Both the position numbers and the translations under genes were made by a program. A DNA stretch of 64,000 bases from Anaerobacillus alkaliphilus (GTDB lineage: Bacteria; Bacillota; Bacilli; Bacillales; Anaerobacillaceae), in NCBI RefSeq assembly GCF_004116265.1, contig NZ_QOUX01000023.1, forward strand, positions 1 to 64,000. The letters run 5' to 3'. Numbering within the stretch: the first letter of the stretch is position 1; the number at the start of each line of letters is the position of its first letter. Below the pieces are notes generated by a model. It was not told the origin of the DNA. It ran no database searches and saw only the letters and a list, made by a program, of their open reading frames with translations. Shown here one piece after another: positions 47,342 through 56,764 of the stretch.

Positions 47342-48079
47342 TCAACAGGGAACCATAGCATTTGACAGTGCAAGCTTATCAGCAATGATGGTGACTCGAG
47401 GATGTTTTTTTAACGCTGATGCTGGAAAATTACTATCAACATCGTCCGTAAGTAGTCGCTTTACAGCCTCTGCTTTGTTTTCCCCTGACACTAATAATAA
47501 GATTTCTTTACTCTTTAGAATAGACTGAATTCCCATGGTAATCGCATGTGTTGGAACTTCATTTATATTAGAAAAGTAACGTGCATTTGCTTCTCTCGTA
47601 GACTTGGCAAGCTTCACTACATGAGTAAGAGTGTCAAACGATGTCCCCGGTTCATTAAAGCCGATATGACCATTTTCCCCAATACCAAGGATCTGCAAAT
47701 CAATGCCACCGTTTACTTCGATCAGTTCTTCATAGTTTTTACATTCTAATGCTATATCTGTTGCTAAACCATCCGGAAGATGAATATTCGCTTTTGGAAT
47801 ATCAATATGTTGAAACAATATCTGTTCCATGTATTGATGATAACTATTTGGATGATCTTTTGATAAGCCAATATATTCGTCTAAATTAAAGGATGTAATG
47901 TTTTGATAAGACGTTTGATTTTGCTTGTAATCTTCAATGAGTAATTCGTATGTTCCCTTAGGGGTTCCACCTGTTGCAAAGCCAAGTTTTAACGCATTGT
48001 TATTGCTAATCTTATTTATAATGAATTGAGATGCTCGTTGACTCATATCTTGATAGCTATTCACTTGGATAATTTTCAT
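47342..48079 (-). CDS. nagB: Glucosamine-6-phosphate deaminase
   Basis: 245 residues. LGFATGGTPKGTYELL (phosphate loop), FNLDEYIGL with catalytic Asp67 and GIGENGHIGFNEPG. It converts glucosamine-6-P to fructose-6-P plus ammonia, feeding glycolysis. The start overlaps the nagA stop (ATGA), with the ribosome site AGGGGGA inside nagA. It has the short form typical of Bacillus, without the C-terminal allosteric extension. Confidence 0.97.
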   Translation of the reverse strand: MKIIQVNSYQDMSQRASQFIINKISNNNALKLGFATGGTPKGTYELLIEDYKQNQTSYQNITSFNLDEYIGLSKDHPNSYHQYMEQILFQHIDIPKANIHLPDGLATDIALECKNYEELIEVNGGIDLQILGIGENGHIGFNEPGTSFDTLTHVVKLAKSTREANARYFSNINEVPTHAITMGIQSILKSKEILLLVSGENKAEAVKRLLTDDVDSNFPASALKKHPRVTIIADKLALSNAMVPC

Positions 48080-49257
48080 TCTAAGTCCCCCTTTCTATAA
48101 ACAAGTTTTCCTCGACAAAACGTCATTAGGAGTTCGTTATTTTGATCAAGGATGATTAAATCCGCGTCCTTCCCTACTTTTAAACTTCCCTTTCGATGAT
48201 AGACATTTAGCCTTTTAGCGGGATTTCCGGCTGTCATTTGAATCATTTCTTCTATCGTACAACCCGTAAACTCTAGCATATTTCTAACTCCGGCATCCAT
48301 CTTTAGGATACTACCTGCAAGTGTCCCATCTTCTAGAACTGCTTTCCCATTCTGAACTGTTACTTCTTGACCACCAAGATCATAAGAGCCATCTGCTAAT
48401 CCTTTTGCTCTAATAGAGTCAGTAATTAAGATTATTTTTTCTGCTTTTTTGGCATTATAGGTACTCTTTACAATAGCCGGGTGGATATGAATACCATCAA
48501 CAATCATCTCCACATAAAGATCTTCGTTTGCTAATGCTGTTCCTGCAACACCTGGTTCTCGATGGTGTAAGCCACGCATTCCATTGTATAAATGAGTGAT
48601 ATGAGATGCACCAGCTTTGATTGCTTCCTCCATATCCGAATGATAGGCATCGGAGTGACCAATGGAAGCGACCACATCGTTTTCCTTTAAATACCGGATT
48701 AGCTCAAGGCCATTTTCTTCTTCAGGTGCTAATGTTACGACCTTTATTGCTCCAGTGGCAATCTTCTGCCAGGTTTGAAATAAAGTTAGGTCTGGCTTTC
48801 TAATATATTGATGAGGTTGAGCTCCTGCACGCTTTTTAGAAATAAACGGTCCTTCTAGATGTACACCTAGAATTTCTGCCCCTTCTTCTTGAGAATTCAT
48901 ATAAATGGCAGTATTTCGAAGAGCTTTCTCTATGGCTTTTACTTCTTGTGTAATAGTCGTTACTAAAAAACTTGTTGTTCCTTCTCTTGGCAAAGAAATA
49001 GCCATATTTCTTAACGCTTCTTCTGTTGCATCCATCATATCGGTACCATTTACTCCATGGATATGCAAATCTATCATACCCGGAAGTGCTGAATTACCTG
49101 GTGGAAACTCTATTTTTTCATAGCGAGGATCGTTTCCAAATATATCCATACAACCTATCTCAGCAATTTCTCCAGATTTAATTTTGATAAATCCGTTTTC
49201 AATAACTTCATTTTCCGTATAAACTTGAATGTTTGTTAATGCTAGTTGCTCTTTCAT
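48076..49257 (-). CDS. nagA: N-acetylglucosamine-6-phosphate deacetylase
   Basis: 393 residues from ATG 49257 behind AGGAGG (a GTG at 49260 is nearer to it). Amidohydrolase TIM barrel with PGMIDLHIHGVNG (metal-binding His pair), GVHLEGPFI (Glu ligand), GHSDA, THLYNGM and ITDSIRAKG (catalytic Asp). It deacetylates GlcNAc-6-P to GlcN-6-P for NagB, to which it is coupled. Confidence 0.97.
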   Translation of the reverse strand: MKEQLALTNIQVYTENEVIENGFIKIKSGEIAEIGCMDIFGNDPRYEKIEFPPGNSALPGMIDLHIHGVNGTDMMDATEEALRNMAISLPREGTTSFLVTTITQEVKAIEKALRNTAIYMNSQEEGAEILGVHLEGPFISKKRAGAQPHQYIRKPDLTLFQTWQKIATGAIKVVTLAPEEENGLELIRYLKENDVVASIGHSDAYHSDMEEAIKAGASHITHLYNGMRGLHHREPGVAGTALANEDLYVEMIVDGIHIHPAIVKSTYNAKKAEKIILITDSIRAKGLADGSYDLGGQEVTVQNGKAVLEDGTLAGSILKMDAGVRNMLEFTGCTIEEMIQMTAGNPAKRLNVYHRKGSLKVGKDADLIILDQNNELLMTFCRGKLVYRKGDLE

Positions 49258-49266
49258 CACTGCCTC

Positions 49267-49983
49267 CTATAACTGAAAGCCGGGAATTTCAGTACCCTTA
49301 CGAACATTTCGGCCAATTGGATATTTCAGAGTTTGTGCATACTTCGTACGATTTAAACAGCCTCGCAATGTTCCTAGAGCTTTGTAGTAATCGTAGTACC
49401 TAAACGAACTTGAGTTCATAATAAACCAATATTTTGAGAGGGCGTGAAGGTATGTCTCAAACTCCTCTGTTACATCAATAAAAATATCCGGCTCATAATT
49501 TTGCATATCCTCCCAATTTTCACTATGAAGCATCGCTCTCAAACTATGTGGCGGATATCCCCCTAGTTCAAATCCGGGAAGAGCAGCTTTAAGCCATGCC
49601 GCTTCAACAATTTGTGGACACAACGTATGGTCAGGGTGAATGCTATGGGTCCAATGAGTAATCGCGAGTGTAGGCTTTAATTTACGAAATACTGTCGCAA
49701 CTTCATCAACAATCTCATCCTCAAGTTTTAATTCCGCATCTTTATAATCTAATGTTATTGTATTGACTCCCAATACCTTGGCAGCTTCTTCAGACTCTTT
49801 AATCTTTTGAAGACGATAATCTTCCACTGACATGTTTGGTGGTGTCCCTTTTTCGCCTGCTGTTAAATGTAAAAATGTGACTTGATGACCGGCTTTAGCA
49901 TATTTATGGGCAACTGCACCGACTTGTATTTCTGCATCCCCACAATGAGCTCCAACTACAATCACATGTATTTTTTCTGACAT
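49267..49983 (-). CDS. PIG-L (LmbE)-family deacetylase
   Basis: 238 residues behind AAAGGGCGG. It has the zinc-site pattern VGAHCGDAE, a variant of AHPDDxE that keeps the His and the catalytic Asp, and the later HPDH motif. The family removes N-acetyl groups from GlcNAc-type sugars (e.g. chitobiose, BshB, MshB). In this operon the substrate may be GlcNAc or a MurNAc-GlcNAc saccharide; unusual, because NagA already deacetylates the phosphorylated sugar. The residue changes (Pro to Cys, Asp to Gly) next to the metal site are worth note. Confidence 0.85.
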   Translation of the reverse strand: MSEKIHVIVVGAHCGDAEIQVGAVAHKYAKAGHQVTFLHLTAGEKGTPPNMSVEDYRLQKIKESEEAAKVLGVNTITLDYKDAELKLEDEIVDEVATVFRKLKPTLAITHWTHSIHPDHTLCPQIVEAAWLKAALPGFELGGYPPHSLRAMLHSENWEDMQNYEPDIFIDVTEEFETYLHALSKYWFIMNSSSFRYYDYYKALGTLRGCLNRTKYAQTLKYPIGRNVRKGTEIPGFQL

Positions 49984-50007
49984 ACTATCCGCCCTTTCGA
50001 AAGGAAA

Positions 50008-51165
50008 TTAATAGAGGAGATATTTTTCTCTAATAGCTTTAAAGGATTCTAGCTTACTGTTTTCTTTCGCTAACCACTGCTCGATTGATTTTTGTTCATC
50101 AATTATCTTTCTAAATTCATTTGTTCCCATTAATAAGTCAATGAAAAATCTCCCTGGCACCGCTTCGAACCATTGAAATTCATTAGGGTACAGTTGCTTT
50201 GCTTCAGCAATCATGGCGATACCAACCTCAACCGGTTTTACTACTTCACGATCTGTAACATGGACCTGTACTCCTTGACAAAGCTCACCTTGATATTTAG
50301 AAGTATAAGGTGTAAAAAATGTTTCACGGAAAATTACTCCTGGTAACGAAAGCTGGTTTAATCTTTTTGCCCATTCATAACCATTGATCCACGATGCACC
50401 CACGATTTCAAATGGTTTCGTTGTCCCACGCCCTTCAGAGAGATTTGTTCCTTCAAATAGACAAGTACCCGGATATAGCGTCGCCATCTCTAAGGAGGTA
50501 GAATTTGGTGAAGGCATAACCCAAGGCAGCTTCGTCTCATCAAACCAATAACTGCGCTCCCAATTTTTGAGAGAAATTACCTTAAGTGAACAACCAATTT
50601 GAAAATGTTCATTAAACATTTGCGCTAATTCTCCAACCGTCATTCCATGCCGTAACGGAATTGGGTACAAGCCTACAAAAGATTGAAAGTTTTCATCTAA
50701 TATATTCCCCTCGACTTTGACTCCTGTTATTGGATTAGCTCTATCTAAAACGATAAATTGTAGATTATGTTCTTTCGCTGCCTCCATACAGTAAGCCATT
50801 GTATAGATATAAGTATAAAACCTGACACCAATGTCTTGAATGTCAAAGATCAAGGCATCTAGACCTTTTACCATATCAGCTGTTGGTCTTTTAGTGTCAC
50901 CATAAAGGCTATAAACTGGCAATCCAGTTCGTTCATCAATTTCATCCGCTAGTTTATCACCTGCACGATTATTTCCGCGGAACCCATGTTCAGGAGAGAA
51001 GATTTTTTTTATTTTAAAATTCTCTTTGAGCAGCTCATCAATTCCAAACTTTAGTTCCTTTGTCACTGAAGTATGATTGGTTACCAGCCCAATGCGTAAA
51101 TCTTTTAATGATTTGTAAGTAGATTGATAGAGTAATTGCTCAAGTCCTGTTATTACCGAGACCAT
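50008..51165 (-). CDS. namZ: Exo-beta-N-acetylmuramidase NamZ (DUF1343), without signal peptide
   Basis: 385 residues. ATG 51165 is chosen because AAGGAGGG lies six to seven bases upstream. Family motifs include GLVTNHTSV, IFSPEHGFRG (conserved Glu), DIQDIGVRFYTYIYTM, LDRANPI, MPSPNSTSLEMATLYPGT and EGTNLSEGRGTTKPFE. B. subtilis NamZ (YbbC) releases MurNAc from the non-reducing end of MurNAc-GlcNAc. Here there is no hydrophobic leader, so it should act in the cytoplasm on imported disaccharides, unlike the secreted B. subtilis enzyme. Confidence 0.9.
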   Translation of the reverse strand: MVSVITGLEQLLYQSTYKSLKDLRIGLVTNHTSVTKELKFGIDELLKENFKIKKIFSPEHGFRGNNRAGDKLADEIDERTGLPVYSLYGDTKRPTADMVKGLDALIFDIQDIGVRFYTYIYTMAYCMEAAKEHNLQFIVLDRANPITGVKVEGNILDENFQSFVGLYPIPLRHGMTVGELAQMFNEHFQIGCSLKVISLKNWERSYWFDETKLPWVMPSPNSTSLEMATLYPGTCLFEGTNLSEGRGTTKPFEIVGASWINGYEWAKRLNQLSLPGVIFRETFFTPYTSKYQGELCQGVQVHVTDREVVKPVEVGIAMIAEAKQLYPNEFQWFEAVPGRFFIDLLMGTNEFRKIIDEQKSIEQWLAKENSKLESFKAIREKYLLY

Positions 51166-51192
51166 ATTCATCCCTCCTTCAAGAACGACCAT

Positions 51193-52167
51193 TTATTCTA
51201 ATGACTTCTTCATCACGTGAAACTCTCTTGAGATTGAGAAGCCGACTTTTTTGTACAAGTGGCCAGCTGGTGTCTTTTCACCTGTCCATAGAAACCAAGC
51301 CCCGTGGAGACCTTCTGCCCTCATTGCTGCTAGGCAATCATAGAGCAGAATTTTGCCAATACCTGTTCCACGTGTTTCCTCATCAACACCAAATGGACCA
51401 AACCGTTCTGGAATACCTTCATACCCTCCATATAAACAAAAACCGATTAATTGTTGTTTAGGATTGCGAGCGACAAAGACTCGAGACATTGGTAAGCCTT
51501 GTAAAATCCCTTCTCTTATCGCTCTACCCCAATCAGGATTAAATTTGTCGTTAGCAAATCTAATAAGTTCATATAAGTCACCGTCTTCAACTGGGCCAAA
51601 TGTAAATCCCTCAGAAACACGCTTTTCTTTTAGTTCAATTACATCTTCTGGTATCTCGCAACTCAAGAGTGAATAATCCATCGCAATTGGTGAATATAAT
51701 CGTGAAAAACCCATGCTCTTTAGAAATGCAAAACCTGCAGGATATGTCTTTTCATCAATCCCAGGCAGTAAATAATTCGGCGCATATGAAGCAAAAAAAA
51801 CACTCGTTCGACCGGCATTACGCAGAAAATTACAAGCATCCTCTAGTAATCTTGATCCTACCTTCAACTTTTGATAGTTTCGATCCACAAAGAAAAAAGG
51901 AATCCAGCCATTATCCAACTCTAAGTCAGTACCATACATAGGCAATAATCTCCGTACTGCATAGACAACCCCAACTAGTCGATCATTGGAAAACGCTAAA
52001 CGCAAACCTTCAGGATCAAAATTAGCGTCAAGAAGAACAAGATTTCTGAAACGTTTTTGATTGATCGGGTCCTTTGGTAAACAAAAATTCCACAACGTGA
52101 CAATACTCTGCTCATCTCCAGCCTGATATTGACGATATTCTAACTGAGTGACCGTTTTTTCTTTCAT
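51193..52167 (-). CDS. Tandem-GNAT N-acetyltransferase heading the namZ operon
   Basis: 324 residues, AAGGAGAGG upstream. Two GNAT domains: ~5-150 (VDRNYQKLKVGSRLLEDA) and ~185-324, with the better acetyl-CoA motif VDEETRGTGIGKILLYD and TPAGHLYKKVGFSI. Same overall layout as the protein at 35793. First gene of GNAT-namZ-PIG-L-nagA-nagB-kinase. Possibly acetylates amino sugars or peptides released from wall material; unproven. Confidence 0.8.
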   Translation of the reverse strand: MKEKTVTQLEYRQYQAGDEQSIVTLWNFCLPKDPINQKRFRNLVLLDANFDPEGLRLAFSNDRLVGVVYAVRRLLPMYGTDLELDNGWIPFFFVDRNYQKLKVGSRLLEDACNFLRNAGRTSVFFASYAPNYLLPGIDEKTYPAGFAFLKSMGFSRLYSPIAMDYSLLSCEIPEDVIELKEKRVSEGFTFGPVEDGDLYELIRFANDKFNPDWGRAIREGILQGLPMSRVFVARNPKQQLIGFCLYGGYEGIPERFGPFGVDEETRGTGIGKILLYDCLAAMRAEGLHGAWFLWTGEKTPAGHLYKKVGFSISREFHVMKKSLE

Positions 52168-52219
52168 AACGAACCTCTCCTTTTTATCATTTATATTTCT
52201 TTAAATTCCTTTAAATGAT

Positions 52220-52259
52220 ATTTTATTTTAAGTTAATTATATATTTTTTAAAATAAAAT
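52220..52259 (-). promoter_or_regulatory. AT-rich dyad upstream of the namZ operon
   Basis: ATTTTATTTTA (52220-52230) and TAAAATAAAAT (52249-52259) are a perfect 11-bp inverted repeat. The left 22 bases match the site upstream of murQ (46134) with one difference. Candidate shared operator for MurR/RpiR regulators. Confidence 0.5.
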
Positions 52260-52455
52260 TACACTATTTTTCTACTAAAATTTACTAATATTATGGCATT
52301 CCTTAGTTTCCTACTGGGACTTTTGAACGCATTCTACAAAAAATAAACGGATACCCAACACAACTAAACCAGAAGGTCATAGTATGCTTATAAATTAAAC
52401 GTAGGCTAAATAGTCATTTTACGTAAACTTAAATGACGGAGGCGGTTGTTAAACC

Positions 52456-53334
52456 ATGGAGTATATACAATCATTGAAGGGTAGCACTTGTTGGGTTTAT
52501 CAAGGAGGAAATGAAACTAGTTTCGGAAAAATCGTCGATACAACTGAAGATTTTATGGTCATGCATACAGAATCCGATGAAATTATTTACTATAATATTG
52601 CACATGTGAAAACGATTTGTGAAGATTCTACTTTGCGTTTCGTTTCACTAAATTGCTTTGAAAACAATGAACCAGAGTATGTACTGGCCAAAAACCTACA
52701 TGAACTCCTCGATAAGCTCAAATATCGAAGTGTACGTATCAGTAGTGGCCAAGACGTAAGAACTGGTATGTTAGTTGAAGTAAAAGAGGATTACATTGGT
52801 ATTTTCACAGAAGAAGATGGAGTTACCTTCTATACTAGCAGCTATATTCATAGTATAAGTGAACCAAATAGAAGCGCATCCGATATTACTTATCAGGAAG
52901 TAGAATTTCAAACATTCCAACCAATGAATAGTCAAATTATTGGAAAGAACTTCAATCAATTATTAACCAATTTAAAATTTAGTTGGATTAATATTAACAG
53001 AAATAGACTAGATCGGATTGACGGTTTACTTGTTGAGATCTATGAAGATTATCTAACATTAATTCAAAAACAAATGGTCATTAGAATTCCAATCAATCAG
53101 ATCAGGAATGTTAGCTTTGCCGGTGTAAGTATTTTAAAGGAGGAAAGCACTATTAATAGTGAACTAGTAATTGCGGACGACAGGGATAGCATTCGTGATG
53201 AAAACCTATTAAGTCTAAGTAGCGAAACTAGTAATGAAAGTCATGAAGTCAAAAATAATAGCGAGGAAGATACCCAAGAGATAACAGAAGATGTTGCAGA
53301 TGAAGAGTCTAGTAAAAAAAAACAAGTGAATTAA
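52456..53334 (+). CDS. Protein of three ~50-residue beta-barrel-like repeats with acidic tail
   Basis: 292 residues behind GGAGGCGG. Residues 6-55, 87-136 and 172-221 are clear repeats of one pattern: Leu-Lys start, a turn, Gly-hydrophobic-Val, acid-Asp/Glu-Tyr/Phe, then hydrophobic beta strands ending Ile-x-x-Ile/Val-Ser. This pattern suggests small SH3/Sm-like barrels such as occur in Bacillus spore-coat or DUF2642-like proteins. The last ~70 residues are highly acidic and Ser-rich with a Lys tail, and look disordered. No signal peptide. No function can be assigned; a spore-coat or structural role is a guess. Single gene with a terminator. Confidence 0.75.
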   Translation: MEYIQSLKGSTCWVYQGGNETSFGKIVDTTEDFMVMHTESDEIIYYNIAHVKTICEDSTLRFVSLNCFENNEPEYVLAKNLHELLDKLKYRSVRISSGQDVRTGMLVEVKEDYIGIFTEEDGVTFYTSSYIHSISEPNRSASDITYQEVEFQTFQPMNSQIIGKNFNQLLTNLKFSWININRNRLDRIDGLLVEIYEDYLTLIQKQMVIRIPINQIRNVSFAGVSILKEESTINSELVIADDRDSIRDENLLSLSSETSNESHEVKNNSEEDTQEITEDVADEESSKKKQVN

Positions 53335-53433
53335 CTGAACAACTTAAATATAAAAACGTATTCTATTTTTACTCGATATCTTCTCAAGGCAAGACTGAAC
53401 ACTTTACCAAACCTATCAAAGCATGCTGAGTAA

Positions 53434-53470
53434 AATAGCACCTCCAACTTCTAAAAATGGAGGTGCTTTT
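53434..53470. terminator. Bidirectional terminator
   Basis: Arms AGCACCTCCA and TGGAGGTGCT with flanking A/T-rich runs, between the triple-repeat gene (+) and nrdF (-). Confidence 0.9.
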
Positions 53471-53479
53471 CTATTATTT

Positions 53480-54517
53480 TTACAGGTCATCAAACCCGTT
53501 ATCAACAGATACCTTTGTGTATTGACGTGACTTCTGTTCGAAAAAGTCACTTTTACTGCTGTTTACATCTTCATAGGCTTTAATCCATTTCATTGGATTT
53601 GTACGGTACCCCTCAAACGGCCTCTCAATTCCCAATTCATTGACTCGTTTATTCGCGATAAATTTGATATAGGATTCTAAATCCTCCATTTGAATACCAG
53701 AAATTTTTTCTCCAATAATATGACGACCCCATTGGATTTCCAGCTCAGCAGCTCGCCTGAATGTAGCTTGTACAAACTGGTCGTTAGCTTCACTATTTAA
53801 TTCAGGATACTCTTTTCGTAGTTCTTTAAAAATATTTGAAAATAAATAAACATGCAACTGTTCATCACGATTAATGTAATTGATCATTGTCGAAGTTGAA
53901 ACCATTTTCTGATTTCTTGCTAGGTTATAGAAGAAGCTAAAACCAGAATAAAAATTTAGACCTTCTAAAATCACATCATAGACAATCGACTCAAGCAATG
54001 TTTGAGGAGTTGGATCATTGATAAAACGATTATAACCTTCAGCGATAAAATCATTTCTTTCTCGAAGGATTGGATCATGCTTCCAATACTCAAAAATCTC
54101 ATCTTGTTTTTGTTTATGAACAACGCTAGATAAGACATAAGAATAGCTTTGATTGTGGACTACCTCTTGAAAAGCTAGTACCGTCATTAATGCTGATAAA
54201 CTAGAGTCTGTTAGATATCTCGCTACATGCATGGAATAGTCTGTTTGAATACTGTCTAAAAAAGCTAATAAACCAATAATCTTATTGAATGCTTCTTTCT
54301 CTACTAAACTTAATTTTTCATACTGTTTGATATCTGTGGACATGTTGATTTCAAACGGTGTCCAGAAGTTTGCTAACATATTTTTGTAGAGTGGATAAGC
54401 CCAAGGGAAGCGAACATCATCCCAGTTTAAAACATTTGAGCTTTGGCCATTAATTATGCCTGTAGATGCATTTGGTGCGGTTACATCATATAATTTCCTC
54501 GGGTGTAATGTGGTCAT
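53480..54517 (-). CDS. nrdF: Class I ribonucleotide reductase, beta subunit
   Basis: 345 residues. ATG 54517 is chosen because AGGAGGG lies eight bases upstream; the frame opens at 54550. The full di-metal set is present: Asp in LLAFLDSIQ, Glu and His in QEVVHNQSY (the Tyr there is the expected radical site), Glu in LEGLNFY, and Glu and His in NRDEQLH. It supplies the radical for NrdE, reducing ribonucleotides in an oxygen-dependent way. Starts 14 bases after the nrdE stop, in one operon under the cobalamin riboswitch. Confidence 0.95.
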   Translation of the reverse strand: MTTLHPRKLYDVTAPNASTGIINGQSSNVLNWDDVRFPWAYPLYKNMLANFWTPFEINMSTDIKQYEKLSLVEKEAFNKIIGLLAFLDSIQTDYSMHVARYLTDSSLSALMTVLAFQEVVHNQSYSYVLSSVVHKQKQDEIFEYWKHDPILRERNDFIAEGYNRFINDPTPQTLLESIVYDVILEGLNFYSGFSFFYNLARNQKMVSTSTMINYINRDEQLHVYLFSNIFKELRKEYPELNSEANDQFVQATFRRAAELEIQWGRHIIGEKISGIQMEDLESYIKFIANKRVNELGIERPFEGYRTNPMKWIKAYEDVNSSKSDFFEQKSRQYTKVSVDNGFDDL

Positions 54518-54530
54518 TGACTCATCCCTC

Positions 54531-56735
54531 CTAACTAGAACAACTTTCACAATCGTCTAACTCTGTAGCTGTTGATCGAACATAATAGGTTGTTTTTAGA
54601 CCTTGTTTCCAAGCTTCTATGTGTAGGTCTAATAAGTCCTTCGCTCGAACCGTATTTTTTACATATAAATTAAATGAAATGGCCTGATCAATATGTTTTT
54701 GTCTTGCTGCATTCTGTTTAATGCTCCAGTGTTGGTCAATGTTATGAGCAGATTTATAGTACCAGGTAGTCGTTGCATTCAAATCAGGTGCTGTCACTGT
54801 AATTTTATAGTTTTTCTTTTCCTCAGAGTACTCTTTTTTAAAGATTGGATCGATAGAAGCAGTAGAGCCAGCGATAATCGAGGTTGTTGAATTTGGCGCC
54901 ACCGCTAGCAAATAACCATTGCGAAGGCCGTATTGCTTCACTTCCTCTTTGAGTTCCTGCCACCTATCCGTTTGGTAGTTCCTAGCTTCAAAGTATTGGC
55001 CATTTTCCCAGTCAGATCCTTTAAATACCGGATAGACACCCTTTTCTTTGGCCAATTCTAGACTTGCTTTAATAGAAAGATAATTAATTTCTTCATATAA
55101 AGCATCTGCAAACCGAACTGCTTCCTCGGACTCCCACTTCACTTGTTTAATAGCCAAAAGATGATGCCAACCAAATGTACCCAAACCAATGGCACGATAT
55201 TTTTGATTTGTTAACTGCGCTTGTGGGACATCAATTTTATTAAGGTCGATCACATTATCAAGCATTCGTACCTGGATAGGAATTAGCCGTTTTAGGACAT
55301 CGTCAGTAACTGCTTTTGCAAGTGAAATGGAACTTAAGTTACAAACTACATAATCACCTGGCTGTTTCGTTATTACGATATTTCCATCTTGAGTCACTTC
55401 TTCCTTCACCAAAGTTGGACTCATGTTTTGCATAATTTCAGTACAAAGATTCGAACCATAAATCATCCCGGCATGTTTATTGGGGTTAAGACGGTTGACC
55501 GTATCTCGATAGAACATATACGGTGTCCCTGTTTCTAATTGTGAAACCATCAGTCTTTTCATGATTTCAATCGCAGGAATAGCTTCTCTAGAGAGAGCAT
55601 CAGTTGCGATACATTCCTCATACTTAGTCCGAAATGTTCCTTCACCTTTTTGCTCATCAAAATAATCCTCTAATGAAAAACCCATAACTTGGCGAACTTC
55701 ATGTGGATCAAATAGATACCAATTCTCTCGGTTTTCGACTTTCTCCATAAAAATGTCTGGAATACACACGCCAGTGAATAAGTCATGTGTTCGGAAGCGC
55801 TCATCACCGTTGTTTAGTTTGGCATCTAAAAATGCCAATATATCTTTATGCCAAATGTCTAGATAAACTGCAATCGCTCCTTGACGCTGTCCCAATTGAT
55901 CGACGCTTACGGCCGTGTTATTAAGCTGTTTCATCCAAGGTAATACACCTGAAGAATTGCCTTTAAAGCCTTTAATTGAAGAGCCCTTTGCCCGTATTTT
56001 CCCTAAATATAAACCAAGTCCACCACCATTTTTACTTACCGTTGCGGCATCTGTATTACTATCAAATATGCCTCGCAAACTATCATCCACTGTATCTATA
56101 AAGCAGCTAGATAGCTGTCCATAGCTTTTCCCAGCGTTGGCTAGCGTAGGCGTTGCTACCGTCATGTAAAGATTGGATAATGCCCAGTAGGCCTCTTTGA
56201 CATATTGTAATCTAAATGATTTTGGTTCCTTACTCAGTAGTGTCATGGCAATGATTAAAAATCGTTCTTGTGGTAATTCATATAAGAGTCCTTCATGCGT
56301 TCTCGCCAAATAGCGGTCTGCCAAGGTTTTTAATCCAATGTATGTAAATAAATGATCATTTTCAGGAAGAATAATTTTCTCTAACTCGTGAATTTCTGTT
56401 GAAGAATAATCTTGTAGTAAATCACTACGGTAAATGCCCTTATTAGTAAGAGCTACTATTAAATCATGTAATGATTGATAGGCTTGTCCACCTCGATTTT
56501 TTTCAATTTCTTCATACAAGTCTAATAGATATATTCTTGCAGCAACATACGTCCAATTTGGTTCCTCACTCGTCACTCTATCAAGTGACTCTAAAATTAA
56601 TAAGTGCAAGACTTTTTCTTTTTCGACGTTATCTAATAATGTATTTATCTTTCCTTGGAACGAAATCGTATCCAGATCAGGATACTGCCTCAAAATTCCT
56701 TGTAATTCCTCTTCCCAACTAATTCCTACCTTCAT
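54531..56735 (-). CDS. nrdE: Class I ribonucleotide reductase, alpha (catalytic) subunit
   Basis: 734 residues from ATG 56735; AAAGGTGG lies eight bases upstream and contains the GTG that opens the longer frame. Catalytic features: SCFIDTVDDSLRGIF (first redox Cys), SNLCTEIMQNMSPT (thiyl-radical Cys), VVCNLSSISL (second redox Cys), and the C-terminal Cys-x-x-Cys (DDCESCSS) that re-reduces the active site. Works with NrdF. The leader carries a cobalamin riboswitch and terminator, so expression should fall when B12 is plentiful. Confidence 0.95.
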   Translation of the reverse strand: MKVGISWEEELQGILRQYPDLDTISFQGKINTLLDNVEKEKVLHLLILESLDRVTSEEPNWTYVAARIYLLDLYEEIEKNRGGQAYQSLHDLIVALTNKGIYRSDLLQDYSSTEIHELEKIILPENDHLFTYIGLKTLADRYLARTHEGLLYELPQERFLIIAMTLLSKEPKSFRLQYVKEAYWALSNLYMTVATPTLANAGKSYGQLSSCFIDTVDDSLRGIFDSNTDAATVSKNGGGLGLYLGKIRAKGSSIKGFKGNSSGVLPWMKQLNNTAVSVDQLGQRQGAIAVYLDIWHKDILAFLDAKLNNGDERFRTHDLFTGVCIPDIFMEKVENRENWYLFDPHEVRQVMGFSLEDYFDEQKGEGTFRTKYEECIATDALSREAIPAIEIMKRLMVSQLETGTPYMFYRDTVNRLNPNKHAGMIYGSNLCTEIMQNMSPTLVKEEVTQDGNIVITKQPGDYVVCNLSSISLAKAVTDDVLKRLIPIQVRMLDNVIDLNKIDVPQAQLTNQKYRAIGLGTFGWHHLLAIKQVKWESEEAVRFADALYEEINYLSIKASLELAKEKGVYPVFKGSDWENGQYFEARNYQTDRWQELKEEVKQYGLRNGYLLAVAPNSTTSIIAGSTASIDPIFKKEYSEEKKNYKITVTAPDLNATTTWYYKSAHNIDQHWSIKQNAARQKHIDQAISFNLYVKNTVRAKDLLDLHIEAWKQGLKTTYYVRSTATELDDCESCSS

Positions 56736-56764
56736 AGTTGTAACCACCTTTCAGTTATACCAAA

